Position numbers and translations under genes: made by a program. The notes under the pieces are model-generated. The model made no database searches. It had not been told where the DNA came from and saw only the letters and a list, made by a program, of their open reading frames with translations. A stretch of 64,000 nt of DNA, taken from the NCBI RefSeq assembly GCF_014649835.1, contig NZ_BMTU01000001.1, forward strand, positions 248,001 to 312,000. Reading direction: 5' to 3'. This document shows, in pieces, positions 20,554-28,597 of the stretch; the first letter of the stretch is position 1, and every line of letters starts with the position of its first letter. This DNA is from Streptomyces pilosus (GTDB taxonomy: Bacteria; Actinomycetota; Actinomycetes; Streptomycetales; Streptomycetaceae).

Positions 20554-21285
20554 TCATCCTACGGCCGTTCCGAACAGCGCGCCCAGGGCGTACGTCACAC
20601 CGGCCGCCGCGCCACCGAGCGCCAGCTGCCGCAGACCGCTGTACCACCAGCTGCGCGCCGTCACCTTGGCCACCACCGCACCGCACAGGAAGAGGCCGAG
20701 CAGCGCCACCAGCACGGCCGGCCACAGGCTGCTCGCGCCGAGCAGGTACGGCAGGACCGGCAGCAGGGCACCCAGGGCGAAGGAGCCGAAGCTGGAGACG
20801 GCGGCCACGGTGGGCGAGGGGAGGTCGCCGGGGTCGATGCCGAGCTCCTCGCGGGCGTGGATCTCCAGGGCCTGCTCGGGGTCCTTCGACAGCTGGCGGG
20901 CGACCTCGCGGGCCAGTCCGGGCTCGACGCCGCGGGCCTGGTAGAGGGCGGCGAGTTCGGCTTCCTCGTCCTTCGGGTGCTTGCGCAGCTCACGCCGCTC
21001 GACGTCCAGTTCGGCCTCGACCAGCTCGCGCTGGGAGGCGACGGAGGTGTACTCGCCTGCCGCCATGGAGAAGGCGCCGGCGGCCAGTCCGGCGAGGCCG
21101 GTGAGGACGACGGTCTGCTGGCTGACGGAGCCGCCGGCGACACCGGTCATCAGGGCGAGGTTGGAGACCAGTCCGTCCATCGCGCCGAACACCGCGGGTC
21201 GCAGCCAGCCCCCGTTCACGTCCCGGTGGGTGTGGTTGTCGCGGTGCGCCTCGTGCAGCGTCGCCTCGGTCTCGATGATGGCCAT
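20554..21285 (-). CDS. VIT1/CCC1-family iron/manganese transporter
   Basis: A 243-aa membrane protein related to vacuolar iron transporters, which move Fe2+ or Mn2+ out of the cytosol. It has the first-helix signature RPAVFGAMDGLVSNLALMTGVAGG, a second helix with AAGAFSMAAGEYTSVASQRE, and then a cytosolic helical metal-binding insert rich in Glu (EAELDVERRELRKHPKDEEAELAALY, REELGIDPGDL). Three more helices complete the fold. The N-terminus is His/Asp-rich (HEAHRDNHTHRD), which may also bind metal. GGGGGC lies upstream of the ATG. The upstream region carries an unusual AT-rich palindrome at 21328-21341 that may be the operator. Confidence 0.9.
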   Translation of the reverse strand: MAIIETEATLHEAHRDNHTHRDVNGGWLRPAVFGAMDGLVSNLALMTGVAGGSVSQQTVVLTGLAGLAAGAFSMAAGEYTSVASQRELVEAELDVERRELRKHPKDEEAELAALYQARGVEPGLAREVARQLSKDPEQALEIHAREELGIDPGDLPSPTVAAVSSFGSFALGALLPVLPYLLGASSLWPAVLVALLGLFLCGAVVAKVTARSWWYSGLRQLALGGAAAGVTYALGALFGTAVG

Positions 21286-21327
21286 GCCGGTGCCCCCAGA
21301 GCATCTTCTTTGGACAAGTTCTATTCT

Positions 21328-21341
21328 TTGATAATTACCAA
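21328..21341. promoter_or_regulatory. AT-rich imperfect palindrome, candidate operator
   Basis: TTGATAATTACCAA is a 14-bp palindrome broken at one symmetric pair, within a stretch of about 45 bp that is strikingly AT-rich for this genome. It lies 43 bp upstream of the VIT-family start and 230 bp upstream of the ADP-ribosylglycohydrolase operon. A metal-responsive repressor is the obvious candidate, but the sequence does not match an iron box I know. Confidence 0.45.
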
Positions 21342-21572
21342 TCTACGCCTCCGTATTCCCGCCCGCCAGCAAGGAAAGGCTGCGCTAACCTGCGGTTTTG
21401 TGTCTCCGGCGGGTCCCCGCGGAGGGACGTCCGGCCGGTCCTCGGGGAGGGACGCCCGGATGCCGACCGGGTGACACCGCGGCGTCCGAGGCTGCGCCGG
21501 ACACCGCACCGGGGACAGTTCCGCAAAGGGCTCGGCGCCCTTCTCGGGGCGCGCCTGAGAGGAGAGCCGCGT

Positions 21573-22577
21573 ATGGCATCGACCGCCCGCATCCCCTCGC
21601 TCCCGGCGTCCGCGGCCACCCCGGGGCGCCGCGAACGGGCGCGCGGCGCCCTGCTCGGCCTGGCCGTAGGAGACGCGCTGGGCGCCCCGGCCGAGAACAT
21701 GAAGCCCTCCGAGATCCGTGCGAAGTGGGGCCGCATCACGGGGTACGTGAGCGAGCGCCCGGCGGGCACGGACGACACCGAGTACGCGATCTTCTCCGGC
21801 CTGCTGCTGGCCCGGCACGGCTCCGCCCTCACCCCGGCGCACGTCGAGGCGGCCTGGCACGAGTGGATCGCGGACCGCGCCGAGGGCCCCTTCCGCGGGG
21901 CGGGCTTCAGCGAACGCGGCACGCTGGAGAACCTGCGCCGGGGGCTGGCGGCGCCCATCTCCGCCCAGCACCGGCACGCCTGGAGCGACGGGCTGGCGAT
22001 GCGGGCGGCACCGCACGGGGTGTTCGCGGCGGGCCGCCCCGACGAGGCGGCCCGGCTGGCGGCGGTCGACGGCTCGGTCAGCCACGACGGCGAGGGCATC
22101 TACGGCGGCCAGGCGGTCGCGGCGGGTGTCGCGGCGGCGATGGCGGGGGCGCCGGTGGTCGCGGTGGTCGCCTCGGCGCTGGCGGTGGTGCCGGAGGACT
22201 CCTGGACCGCCCGCTCCCTGCGCCGCGCCGTGACCGCGGCCCACCTCGGCGAACGCGCGGTCCGCGCGGCGGTGGTGATCGGCGGTTACCCGTGGACCGA
22301 CCTGGCCCCCGAGGCGGTCGCCCTCGCCTTCGGCGCGTACGCGGCGGCCGACGGGGACTTCGCACAGGCGGTGCTGACGGCCGTCAACATGGGCCGCGAC
22401 GCCGACACGACGGCGGCGGTGGCGGGGGCGCTGGCCGGCGCGACCCAGGGCGTCGACGCCGTCCCGGCCCGCTGGGCGGCCGCCATCGCCCCGGCCCGGG
22501 GGACCTGCCTGCCCGCCATGGCGGGCCACCACGTCCTGACGATCGCGGACCTCCTGACCCCGGAGACCCCCTCATGA
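21573..22577 (+). CDS. ADP-ribosylglycohydrolase family protein 1
   Basis: A DraG/ARH-like hydrolase, a fold known to remove ADP-ribose from modified targets or to cleave related N-glycosidic bonds using two Mg or Mn ions. The 334-aa product keeps the metal motifs: GALLGLAVGDALGAPAE (about residues 24-40), GTDDTEYAIFS and, near the C-terminus, MGRDADTTAAVAGALAGA. The ATG at 21573 has GAGAGGAGAG about 8 nt upstream; the frame is open upstream but unlikely coding. Its stop overlaps the next start as ATGA. It is the first gene of a six-gene overlapping operon. The substrate is unknown. Confidence 0.88.
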   Translation: MASTARIPSLPASAATPGRRERARGALLGLAVGDALGAPAENMKPSEIRAKWGRITGYVSERPAGTDDTEYAIFSGLLLARHGSALTPAHVEAAWHEWIADRAEGPFRGAGFSERGTLENLRRGLAAPISAQHRHAWSDGLAMRAAPHGVFAAGRPDEAARLAAVDGSVSHDGEGIYGGQAVAAGVAAAMAGAPVVAVVASALAVVPEDSWTARSLRRAVTAAHLGERAVRAAVVIGGYPWTDLAPEAVALAFGAYAAADGDFAQAVLTAVNMGRDADTTAAVAGALAGATQGVDAVPARWAAAIAPARGTCLPAMAGHHVLTIADLLTPETPS

Positions 22578-23944
22578 CCACACAGACCACCACCCCCGCG
22601 ACCCCACCCGCACCCGCACCCGCCGCACCCGGCGACGAGAACGCACCCCCACGCACGCAACCCCCCACACCCGTCGACGGTGATCAGGCCCCACAGGGGC
22701 CACCCGCACCCGGCCTCGGAACCCGCACGGGTGGTGCGGGTGGGAACACCCTGGCCGAAGGCGCAGCCGAGGCCGGACTTCCCACACACTCGCAGCAGGC
22801 CTACGCCGAACCCCGCCCGCAGCCGCCGCAGGCAGCCCGCATCGAGGGTCTCCTCCTCGGCCTCGCCGCGGGCGACGCGGCCGGCTGGCCCGCCGCCCGC
22901 CACCGCGCGGCCCGCATGCCGGAGTGGACCAGGCGCCTCACCCGTGAACTCGACACCTTCGCCGAACAGAACGCGACGACCACCCTCCCCGTCCCCATCG
23001 CCCTCAACCAGCCCTCCGAGCCCCTCCGTCTCGGCCCGTCCGACGACGCCGAATGGGCGGCCTTCGCGGCGGAGGCCGTCCTGCGCGCCGGGGACGACTC
23101 CGCCTTCGGGGACCTCAGCCGCGCACGCCGTACCCGCGCCGCCATCGACCTGACCTGGAACACCGTCGCCGCCGAGATCGCCGCCGCGGCGAACCGCGCC
23201 CCCGAGACGGAGTCCGCCGTCCTCCCGCTGCGCGCGCGCATCTCCGTCCGGGCCGGCCTCGGCAACCTCGCCACCGGCCTGCGCCCGCCCGCCACCGGCC
23301 ACGACAACCCCCACTTCTTCGACGACGCGGCCTGCGTACGCGCGTGCGTCCTGGCCGTCGCCCACCCCGGCGACCCCCGCGCCGCCGCCGACCTCGCCGA
23401 GTTCGACGCCCGCTACACCCAGGACGGCGACGGCGTGCACGGCGCCCGCGCCATGGCCGCCGCCGTCGCCCTCGCCCTGAGCGGCGCCTCTCCGGACGCC
23501 TGCGCGGCCGCGGCCTGCGCCGAACTGCCCGAGGACACGGAGATCGGCCGCAACGCCCGGCACGCCCTGAAGCTCGCGGCGGACGCCGACAGCGCCTTCG
23601 CCCTCGTACCGCCGCTGGAGCACCAGATCGTCGACCACGTCTACAGCTACGGCATCGCCGCGGCCGAGACCGTCCCGGTCGCCCTCGCCCTGGCCACCGC
23701 CGCCCGCGGCGGGATCGCGGAGGCGGTCCCGGCCGCCGCCTGTCTGTCCCGGGTCGCGGACTCCGCCCCGGCGCTCGTCGGCGCCCTCACCGGCGCGCTC
23801 GGCGGGGGCACGGCGATCCCGGCGTCGTGGCGGGACAGCTGCCGCATCCTCTCCGGCTGCGCACTGCCCCGGCTCACCGGAACGGACCTCGTGGAACTCG
23901 CCGGACTCCTCGAAGCCGCGTATCCCGCCCCGCCGGAGGGATGA
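22574..23944 (+). CDS. ADP-ribosylglycohydrolase family protein 2, degenerate metal site
   Basis: A 456-aa paralogue coupled by ATGA to gene 1. The first 85 residues are a Thr/Pro/Ala-rich low-complexity leader (TTQTTTPATPPAPAPAAP onward). The family fold starts at IEGLLLGLAAGDAAGWPAA. The second motif is altered to PSDDAEWAAFAAEA (Ser and Ala replacing both Thr of TDDT). At the C-terminus the expected GRDxDT is replaced by LSRVADSAPALVGALTGALGG, so one or more metal-ligand aspartates appear lost. It may be catalytically weak, changed in substrate, or act as a partner for the intact paralogues. Codon use is like its neighbours, so it is not an obvious pseudogene. Confidence 0.8.
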   Translation: MTTQTTTPATPPAPAPAAPGDENAPPRTQPPTPVDGDQAPQGPPAPGLGTRTGGAGGNTLAEGAAEAGLPTHSQQAYAEPRPQPPQAARIEGLLLGLAAGDAAGWPAARHRAARMPEWTRRLTRELDTFAEQNATTTLPVPIALNQPSEPLRLGPSDDAEWAAFAAEAVLRAGDDSAFGDLSRARRTRAAIDLTWNTVAAEIAAAANRAPETESAVLPLRARISVRAGLGNLATGLRPPATGHDNPHFFDDAACVRACVLAVAHPGDPRAAADLAEFDARYTQDGDGVHGARAMAAAVALALSGASPDACAAAACAELPEDTEIGRNARHALKLAADADSAFALVPPLEHQIVDHVYSYGIAAAETVPVALALATAARGGIAEAVPAAACLSRVADSAPALVGALTGALGGGTAIPASWRDSCRILSGCALPRLTGTDLVELAGLLEAAYPAPPEG

Positions 23945-23951
23945 TTCCGGC

Positions 23952-25136
23952 ATGACGAGCGAATCAGCGCACATCACCCGTCCCGGGGGCCTCCCCCTGG
24001 ACGAGCGCATCACCGGCGCCCTGGTCGGGGCGGCCGTCGGCGACGCCCTCGGCGGACCGGTCGAGGGCTACTCCCCCGAGCAGATCACCGAGCGCCACGG
24101 CGGGCGCGTCCACGGAGTGGTGGGCCCCTGGAACGGCGACGCGTGGCGCACCGCCCGCCCCGTCGCGCCGTACCACAAGGGCGACGGCCACGTCACCGAC
24201 GACACCCTGATGACCCACGCACTGGTCCGGGTGTACGCGACGGTCCGCGACCACCTGGACGCCTACGCCGTCGCCGACCACCTGGTCCCGGACCTGATGA
24301 CGAACCCGCGCTGGATCCCGGAGCTGGAGGCGGAGACGATCCCCCTGCACCGGATCTTCCTGGCCGAGAAGTGGCTCGTGGCCCGCCTCCACTACGGTCA
24401 CGCCGACCCGCGCGAGGCGGGCACCGGGAACATCGTCAACTGCGGGGCCGCGATGTACATGGCCCCGGTCGGACTGGTCAACGCGGCCCACCCGGCCGCC
24501 GCGTACGCCGAGGCGCTGGACGTCGCGGGTGCCCACCAGTCGTCGTACGGCAGGGAGGCGGCCGGTGTCCTCGCGGCGGCCGTGGCGGCGGCGTGCGCCC
24601 CCGGCGCGACGGCGGACTCGGTGGTCGCCGCGTGTCTGGCCCTGGCGAAGGACGGCACGCGGGAGGCGATCGAGAAGGTCTGCGACGTGGCCGCGCGGTA
24701 CTCGGACTTCGAGTCGGCGCTCGGTCCGCTGCGGGAGGCGGTCTCCCCGTACGACACCGTGGGCCCCGACTACCGCTCGCCCTCCCTGGGCGCCCGCCGG
24801 CCGTCCCGGCTGCACGCCGTCGAGGAACTCCCGGTGGCGCTGGGCATGGTGGTGGTGGCGGGGGGCGACTTCCGGCACGCGGTGCTGGGCGCGGTGAACT
24901 ACGGCCGCGACTGCGACTCCATCGCCACGATGGCCGGCGCGGTGACCGGTGCCCTCGGCTCGCCCGTCCCCGAGGAGTGGGCCAAGACGGTCGCGGAGGC
25001 CAGCCGCCTCGACCTGTGGGAACCGGCGGTCACCCTGACCGGCGTGGCCCGCGAGGTCTTCGCGCGCGACGTGGACCGCCGCCGCGCCCACGAGCGGGCC
25101 TTCGCGGAACTGGGAGGCCCGGGGTGCTCCGACTGA
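23952..25136 (+). CDS. ADP-ribosylglycohydrolase family protein 3
   Basis: A 394-aa paralogue, starting 7 bp after gene 2 with GGAGGG upstream. Motifs are intact: ITGALVGAAVGDALGGPVEGY, GHVTDDTLMTHALVRVY, and NYGRDCDSIATMAGAVTGALG near residue 315 (Ser in place of the last Thr, as in many DraG-like proteins). A TGNIVNCGAAMYMAPVG block in the middle is typical of a subfamily distinct from gene 1. The C-terminus overlaps the next gene by 13 bp. Known members act on ADP-ribosylated protein, O-acetyl-ADP-ribose or similar; which applies here is not visible. Confidence 0.88.
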   Translation: MTSESAHITRPGGLPLDERITGALVGAAVGDALGGPVEGYSPEQITERHGGRVHGVVGPWNGDAWRTARPVAPYHKGDGHVTDDTLMTHALVRVYATVRDHLDAYAVADHLVPDLMTNPRWIPELEAETIPLHRIFLAEKWLVARLHYGHADPREAGTGNIVNCGAAMYMAPVGLVNAAHPAAAYAEALDVAGAHQSSYGREAAGVLAAAVAAACAPGATADSVVAACLALAKDGTREAIEKVCDVAARYSDFESALGPLREAVSPYDTVGPDYRSPSLGARRPSRLHAVEELPVALGMVVVAGGDFRHAVLGAVNYGRDCDSIATMAGAVTGALGSPVPEEWAKTVAEASRLDLWEPAVTLTGVAREVFARDVDRRRAHERAFAELGGPGCSD

Positions 25137-26500
25137 CCTGGGTCCAGCCGGAGGACCTGATCGGCCACGAACTGCGCCAGGCCCGGCAGGACGGCCGTGA
25201 ACCCTCGGCCGTCGCCGCCCGCTGGCACGCGGCGGCCGGCCCCGAAGCGCCCCTGACCGCGGGCGCCTCCCCCACCCCGTGCTCCCCCTACCTCCGCCTC
25301 CTGGCCGGCGACCTCCTGGACGAACTGGCGGACCTGCCCAGCACGCTGGCGGAGCACGAGCCGACCGACCTGGCCGGCATCGTCTCCCGGTGCCCCGACT
25401 GGCCGGCCACGACGGGCGATCGCGCCCCCGCCTCCGTGACCGTCTCCCGCCTGGAAGCCGCCTGGCTCGGCAGAGCCGTCGGCTGTCTGCTGGGCAAGCC
25501 GGTGGAGAAGCTCCCCCTGCCCGCCATCCGCTCCCTCGCCCGCGCCGCCGGCAACTGGCCCCTCAGCACCTACTTCACCGCTCGCGGGGTCCCCGCGGAC
25601 CTGCTCGCCCGCCACCCCTGGAACCGCCGCTCCGCGACCTGCTCGCTCGCCGAGAACATCGACGGCATGCCCGAGGACGACGACCTCAACTACCCCCTGC
25701 TCGCGCTGCTCGTCCTTCAGCGCCACGGCCGCGGCTTCACCACCTCCGACGTGGCCCGCGTCTGGCTGGACGAGCTCCCCGCCGGCCGGACCTTCACCGC
25801 CGAACGCGTCGCCTACCGCAACCTCCTCAGCGGTCTGGAACCGCCGCTGACCGCCCGTCACCACAACCCCTTCCGCGAGTGGATCGGCGCCCTCATCCGG
25901 GCGGACGTGCACGGCTGGACCAATCCCGGCGACCCGGCCGCCGCCGCCGAGCGGGCCCACCGCGACGCGACGCTCACCCACACCGCCAACGGCGTCTACG
26001 CCGCGATGTTCACGGCGGCCGTCATCGCCACCGCCGCCACCGGGGAACACGACGTCCACGCGTGTCTGCGCGTCGGCCTCACCGTCGTCCCGTCCCGTTC
26101 CCGTCTCGCCCGCGCCGTCCGGCACGCCGTCGGCCTGGCCCACGAGCACGCGGACGCCGGCTTCGACACCGTCGTCGACGCCCTGCACGCCACTCACGCC
26201 GCCACCTACCACTGGGTGCACGCCGTCCCCAACACCGCCCTGACCGCCGCCGCCCTCACCCACGCCGGCGGCGACTTCACCGGCTCCGTCTGCCGTGCGG
26301 TGTCGGGCGGCTGGGACACCGACTCCAACGGCGCGACCGCCGGCAGCGTCGCCGGTCTCCTCGCCGGCACACCCGACGCGCTCCCCGAACGCTGGACGGC
26401 CCCGCTGAAGAACCGCCTGGCCACCTCCGTCGGCGACTTCGACGGCTCCGGCTTCGACACCCTGGCCCGACTGACCCTTCTGGAGGCCTCCCGCCCATGA
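25124..26500 (+). CDS. ADP-ribosylglycohydrolase family protein 4, long form
   Basis: A 458-aa paralogue started at the GTG at 25124 with GGAGG about 7 nt upstream, inside the end of gene 3. An N-terminal region of about 100 residues without recognised domain precedes the fold, which begins at AAWLGRAVGCLLGKPVEKLP. The second motif is MPEDDDLNYPLLALLVL, a known variant of TDDT in a family branch. The C-terminal motif SGGWDTDSNGATAGSVAGLLAG keeps both aspartates. HTANGVYAAMF and HWVHAVPNTALTAAAL are further subfamily blocks. It therefore looks catalytically competent. The stop overlaps the CoA-transferase start as ATGA. Confidence 0.85.
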   Translation: MLRLTWVQPEDLIGHELRQARQDGREPSAVAARWHAAAGPEAPLTAGASPTPCSPYLRLLAGDLLDELADLPSTLAEHEPTDLAGIVSRCPDWPATTGDRAPASVTVSRLEAAWLGRAVGCLLGKPVEKLPLPAIRSLARAAGNWPLSTYFTARGVPADLLARHPWNRRSATCSLAENIDGMPEDDDLNYPLLALLVLQRHGRGFTTSDVARVWLDELPAGRTFTAERVAYRNLLSGLEPPLTARHHNPFREWIGALIRADVHGWTNPGDPAAAAERAHRDATLTHTANGVYAAMFTAAVIATAATGEHDVHACLRVGLTVVPSRSRLARAVRHAVGLAHEHADAGFDTVVDALHATHAATYHWVHAVPNTALTAAALTHAGGDFTGSVCRAVSGGWDTDSNGATAGSVAGLLAGTPDALPERWTAPLKNRLATSVGDFDGSGFDTLARLTLLEASRP

Positions 26501-27693
26501 CGCCCACCGACCCCCCACTGACCGGCCTGCGCGTCCTGGACCTCGCCACCCTCTTCGCCGGCCCCCTCGCCGCGACCCTGCTCGGCGACTTCGGCGCGGA
26601 CGTCGTCAAGGTCGAGCATCCGGGGAAACCCGACCCCTCACGCGGCCACGGACCGTCGAAGGACGGCATCGGCCTGTGGTGGAAGATGCTCGGCCGCAAC
26701 AAGCGCACCATCACCCTCGACCTGTCCAAGCCGGGCGGCCGGGCCACCCTGCTGCGCCTGGCGGGGACCGCCGACGTCGTGATCGAGAACTTCCGCCCCG
26801 GCACCCTGGAGAAGTGGGACCTGGGCTGGCCCGAGCTGTCCGCCGTCAACCCGCGCCTGGTGCTGGCCCGGGTCACCGGCTTCGGCCAGTTCGGCCCGTA
26901 CGCGCACCGCCCGGGCTTCGGCACCCTCGCCGAGGCGATGAGCGGCTTCGCCGCCATCACCGGCGAACCGGACGCGCCGCCGACCCTGCCCCCGTTCGGC
27001 CTGGCCGACTCCATCGCGGGCCTGACCACGGCGTACGCGGTGATGACCGCGCTCGCCGCCCGCGACCGGACGGGCGAGGGGCAGGTCGTCGACATGGCGC
27101 TGATCGAGCCGATCCTCACCGCGCTCGGCCCCCAGCCGACCTGGTACGACCAGCTCGGCCACGTCCAGCCGCGCACCGGAAACCGCTCCCAGAACAACGC
27201 CCCGCGCGGCACCTACCTCACCGCCGACGGCACCTGGGTCGCCGTCTCCACCTCGGCCCAGTCGATCGCCGAGCGGGTGATGGTGCTGGTCGGCCGCCCG
27301 GACCTGATCGACGAACCGTGGTTCGCCAGCGGGGAGGACCGGGCCCGGCACGCGGACGTCCTCGACGAGGCGGTCGGCGGCTGGATCGCCCGGCACACCC
27401 GCACCGACGTGCTGGCCGCCTTCGAGAAGGCGGAGGCGGCCGTCGCCCCCGTGCAGGACGTACGGGACGTCATGACCGACCCCCAGTACCAGGCGCTGGA
27501 CACCATCACCACGGTCGACGATCCCGAGCTGGGCCCGCTGCGCATGCAGAACGTCCTCTTCCGGCTCTCCGCCACCCCCGGGGCGATCCGCTGGGCGGGC
27601 CGCCCGCACGGGGCCGACACCGAGGCGGTCCTCACCGAGCTGGGCCTCACCCCGGCCGACCTCGCGGAGCTGCGCGCGGAGGGCGCCCTGTGA
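26497..27693 (+). CDS. Class III (CaiB/BaiF family) CoA-transferase
   Basis: Moves coenzyme A between carboxylic acids without free intermediates. The 398-aa product has the family N-terminus LTGLRVLDLATLFAGP, the CoA-binding DFGADVVKVEHP, then GLWWKMLGRNKRTITLDLS and VIENFRPGTLEKWDLG. The catalytic Asp is in GQVVDMALIEPIL at about residue 191. Family length and order are normal. It is coupled to gene 4 (ATGA) and to the lyase downstream (GTGA). Family members act on formate, carnitine, mesaconate, itaconate, succinate and others; specificity cannot be read here. With the lyase it suggests activation and cleavage of a branched dicarboxylic acid. Confidence 0.88.
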   Translation: MTPTDPPLTGLRVLDLATLFAGPLAATLLGDFGADVVKVEHPGKPDPSRGHGPSKDGIGLWWKMLGRNKRTITLDLSKPGGRATLLRLAGTADVVIENFRPGTLEKWDLGWPELSAVNPRLVLARVTGFGQFGPYAHRPGFGTLAEAMSGFAAITGEPDAPPTLPPFGLADSIAGLTTAYAVMTALAARDRTGEGQVVDMALIEPILTALGPQPTWYDQLGHVQPRTGNRSQNNAPRGTYLTADGTWVAVSTSAQSIAERVMVLVGRPDLIDEPWFASGEDRARHADVLDEAVGGWIARHTRTDVLAAFEKAEAAVAPVQDVRDVMTDPQYQALDTITTVDDPELGPLRMQNVLFRLSATPGAIRWAGRPHGADTEAVLTELGLTPADLAELRAEGAL

Positions 27694-28520
27694 CGGGCTT
27701 CCCGCTGACCTGGCTGTACGCGCCCGGCGACCGTCCCTCCGTGGTGGCGAAGGCGCTCACCTCGGGGGCCGACGTGGTGGTGATCGACCTCGAGGACGCG
27801 GTCGCCCCCGACCGCAAGGCCTACGCCCGGTCGGCCACCGCCGAGCTGCTGCGCGATCCCCAGCCGGTCCCGGTGCACGTCCGCGTCAACGCCCCGTCCG
27901 GTCCCTGGGGCCGCGCCGACCTCGCGGCCGTCTCCCCCGCCCCCGGTCTGGGCGGCCTGCGGCTGCCCAAGGTGTCGTCCCCGTCCGACGTCGTACGGGT
28001 GGCTCGCCGGGTGGTCTCCGCGCGCGGTGGCGTGCCGCCGCTGTACGCCCTGCTGGAGACGGCCCTGGGCATCGAGCGCGCCCACGCGGTGGCCACCGCC
28101 CACCCGTCCCTGCGGGGCATCGCCCTCGGGGAGGCGGACCTGCGGGCCGATCTGGGCGTGCGCGAGGACACCGGCCTCGACTGGTCCCGCTCCCGGGTGG
28201 TCGTCGCCGCGCGGGCGGCGGGCCTGCCCCCGCCCTCCCAGTCCGTCCACCCGGACATCCGCGACCTGGACGGCCTCCTGGCCTCCTGCCACCGGGGCCG
28301 CGCCCTGGGCTTCCTGGGCCGCGCCGCCATCCACCCCCGTCAGCTCCCGGTCATCAGGCGGGCCTACCTGCCCACGGCGGAGGAGATCGACCGGGCCGAG
28401 ACCGTGCTCAAGGCGGCGGCCATGACCGGGGGCGCCCAGGCCCTCCCGGACGGCACCTTCATCGACGCGGCCGTGGTCGCCGCAGCCCACCGCACCCTGA
28501 CCCTCGCCCACCCTCCCTGA
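27690..28520 (+). CDS. HpcH/HpaI family CoA-ester lyase (CitE-like)
   Basis: A 276-aa TIM-barrel lyase of the citrate lyase beta / malyl-CoA or citramalyl-CoA lyase group. Visible blocks are LYAPGDRPSVVAKAL, VVIDLEDAVAPDRKAYAR with acidic Mg ligands, VHVRVNAP, LRLPKVSSPSDV with the conserved Lys, YALLETALGIERA with the catalytic Glu, and GEADLRADLG with the metal Asp. FLGRAAIHPRQLPVI closes the fold. The GTG start at 27690 overlaps the CoA-transferase stop. It is the last gene of the operon, followed by a strong hairpin. Expected chemistry is retro-Claisen cleavage of a 3-hydroxyacyl-CoA such as citramalyl-CoA; no hydratase gene accompanies it. Confidence 0.85.
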   Translation: MTGFPLTWLYAPGDRPSVVAKALTSGADVVVIDLEDAVAPDRKAYARSATAELLRDPQPVPVHVRVNAPSGPWGRADLAAVSPAPGLGGLRLPKVSSPSDVVRVARRVVSARGGVPPLYALLETALGIERAHAVATAHPSLRGIALGEADLRADLGVREDTGLDWSRSRVVVAARAAGLPPPSQSVHPDIRDLDGLLASCHRGRALGFLGRAAIHPRQLPVIRRAYLPTAEEIDRAETVLKAAAMTGGAQALPDGTFIDAAVVAAAHRTLTLAHPP

Positions 28521-28544
28521 CCTCCCACCCCGGCCCAGCAAGAA

Positions 28545-28579
28545 CCGAGGGCGCCCGGAGAAACCCCGGGCGCCCTCGG
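28545..28579. terminator. Bidirectional terminator between lyase gene and lgt
   Basis: A 14-bp perfect stem (28545-28558 with 28566-28579, arm CCGAGGGCGCCCGG) and a 7-nt loop AGAAACC lie between convergent genes. Confidence 0.8.
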
Positions 28580-28597
28580 CGCAGTACGAACCAGCGG

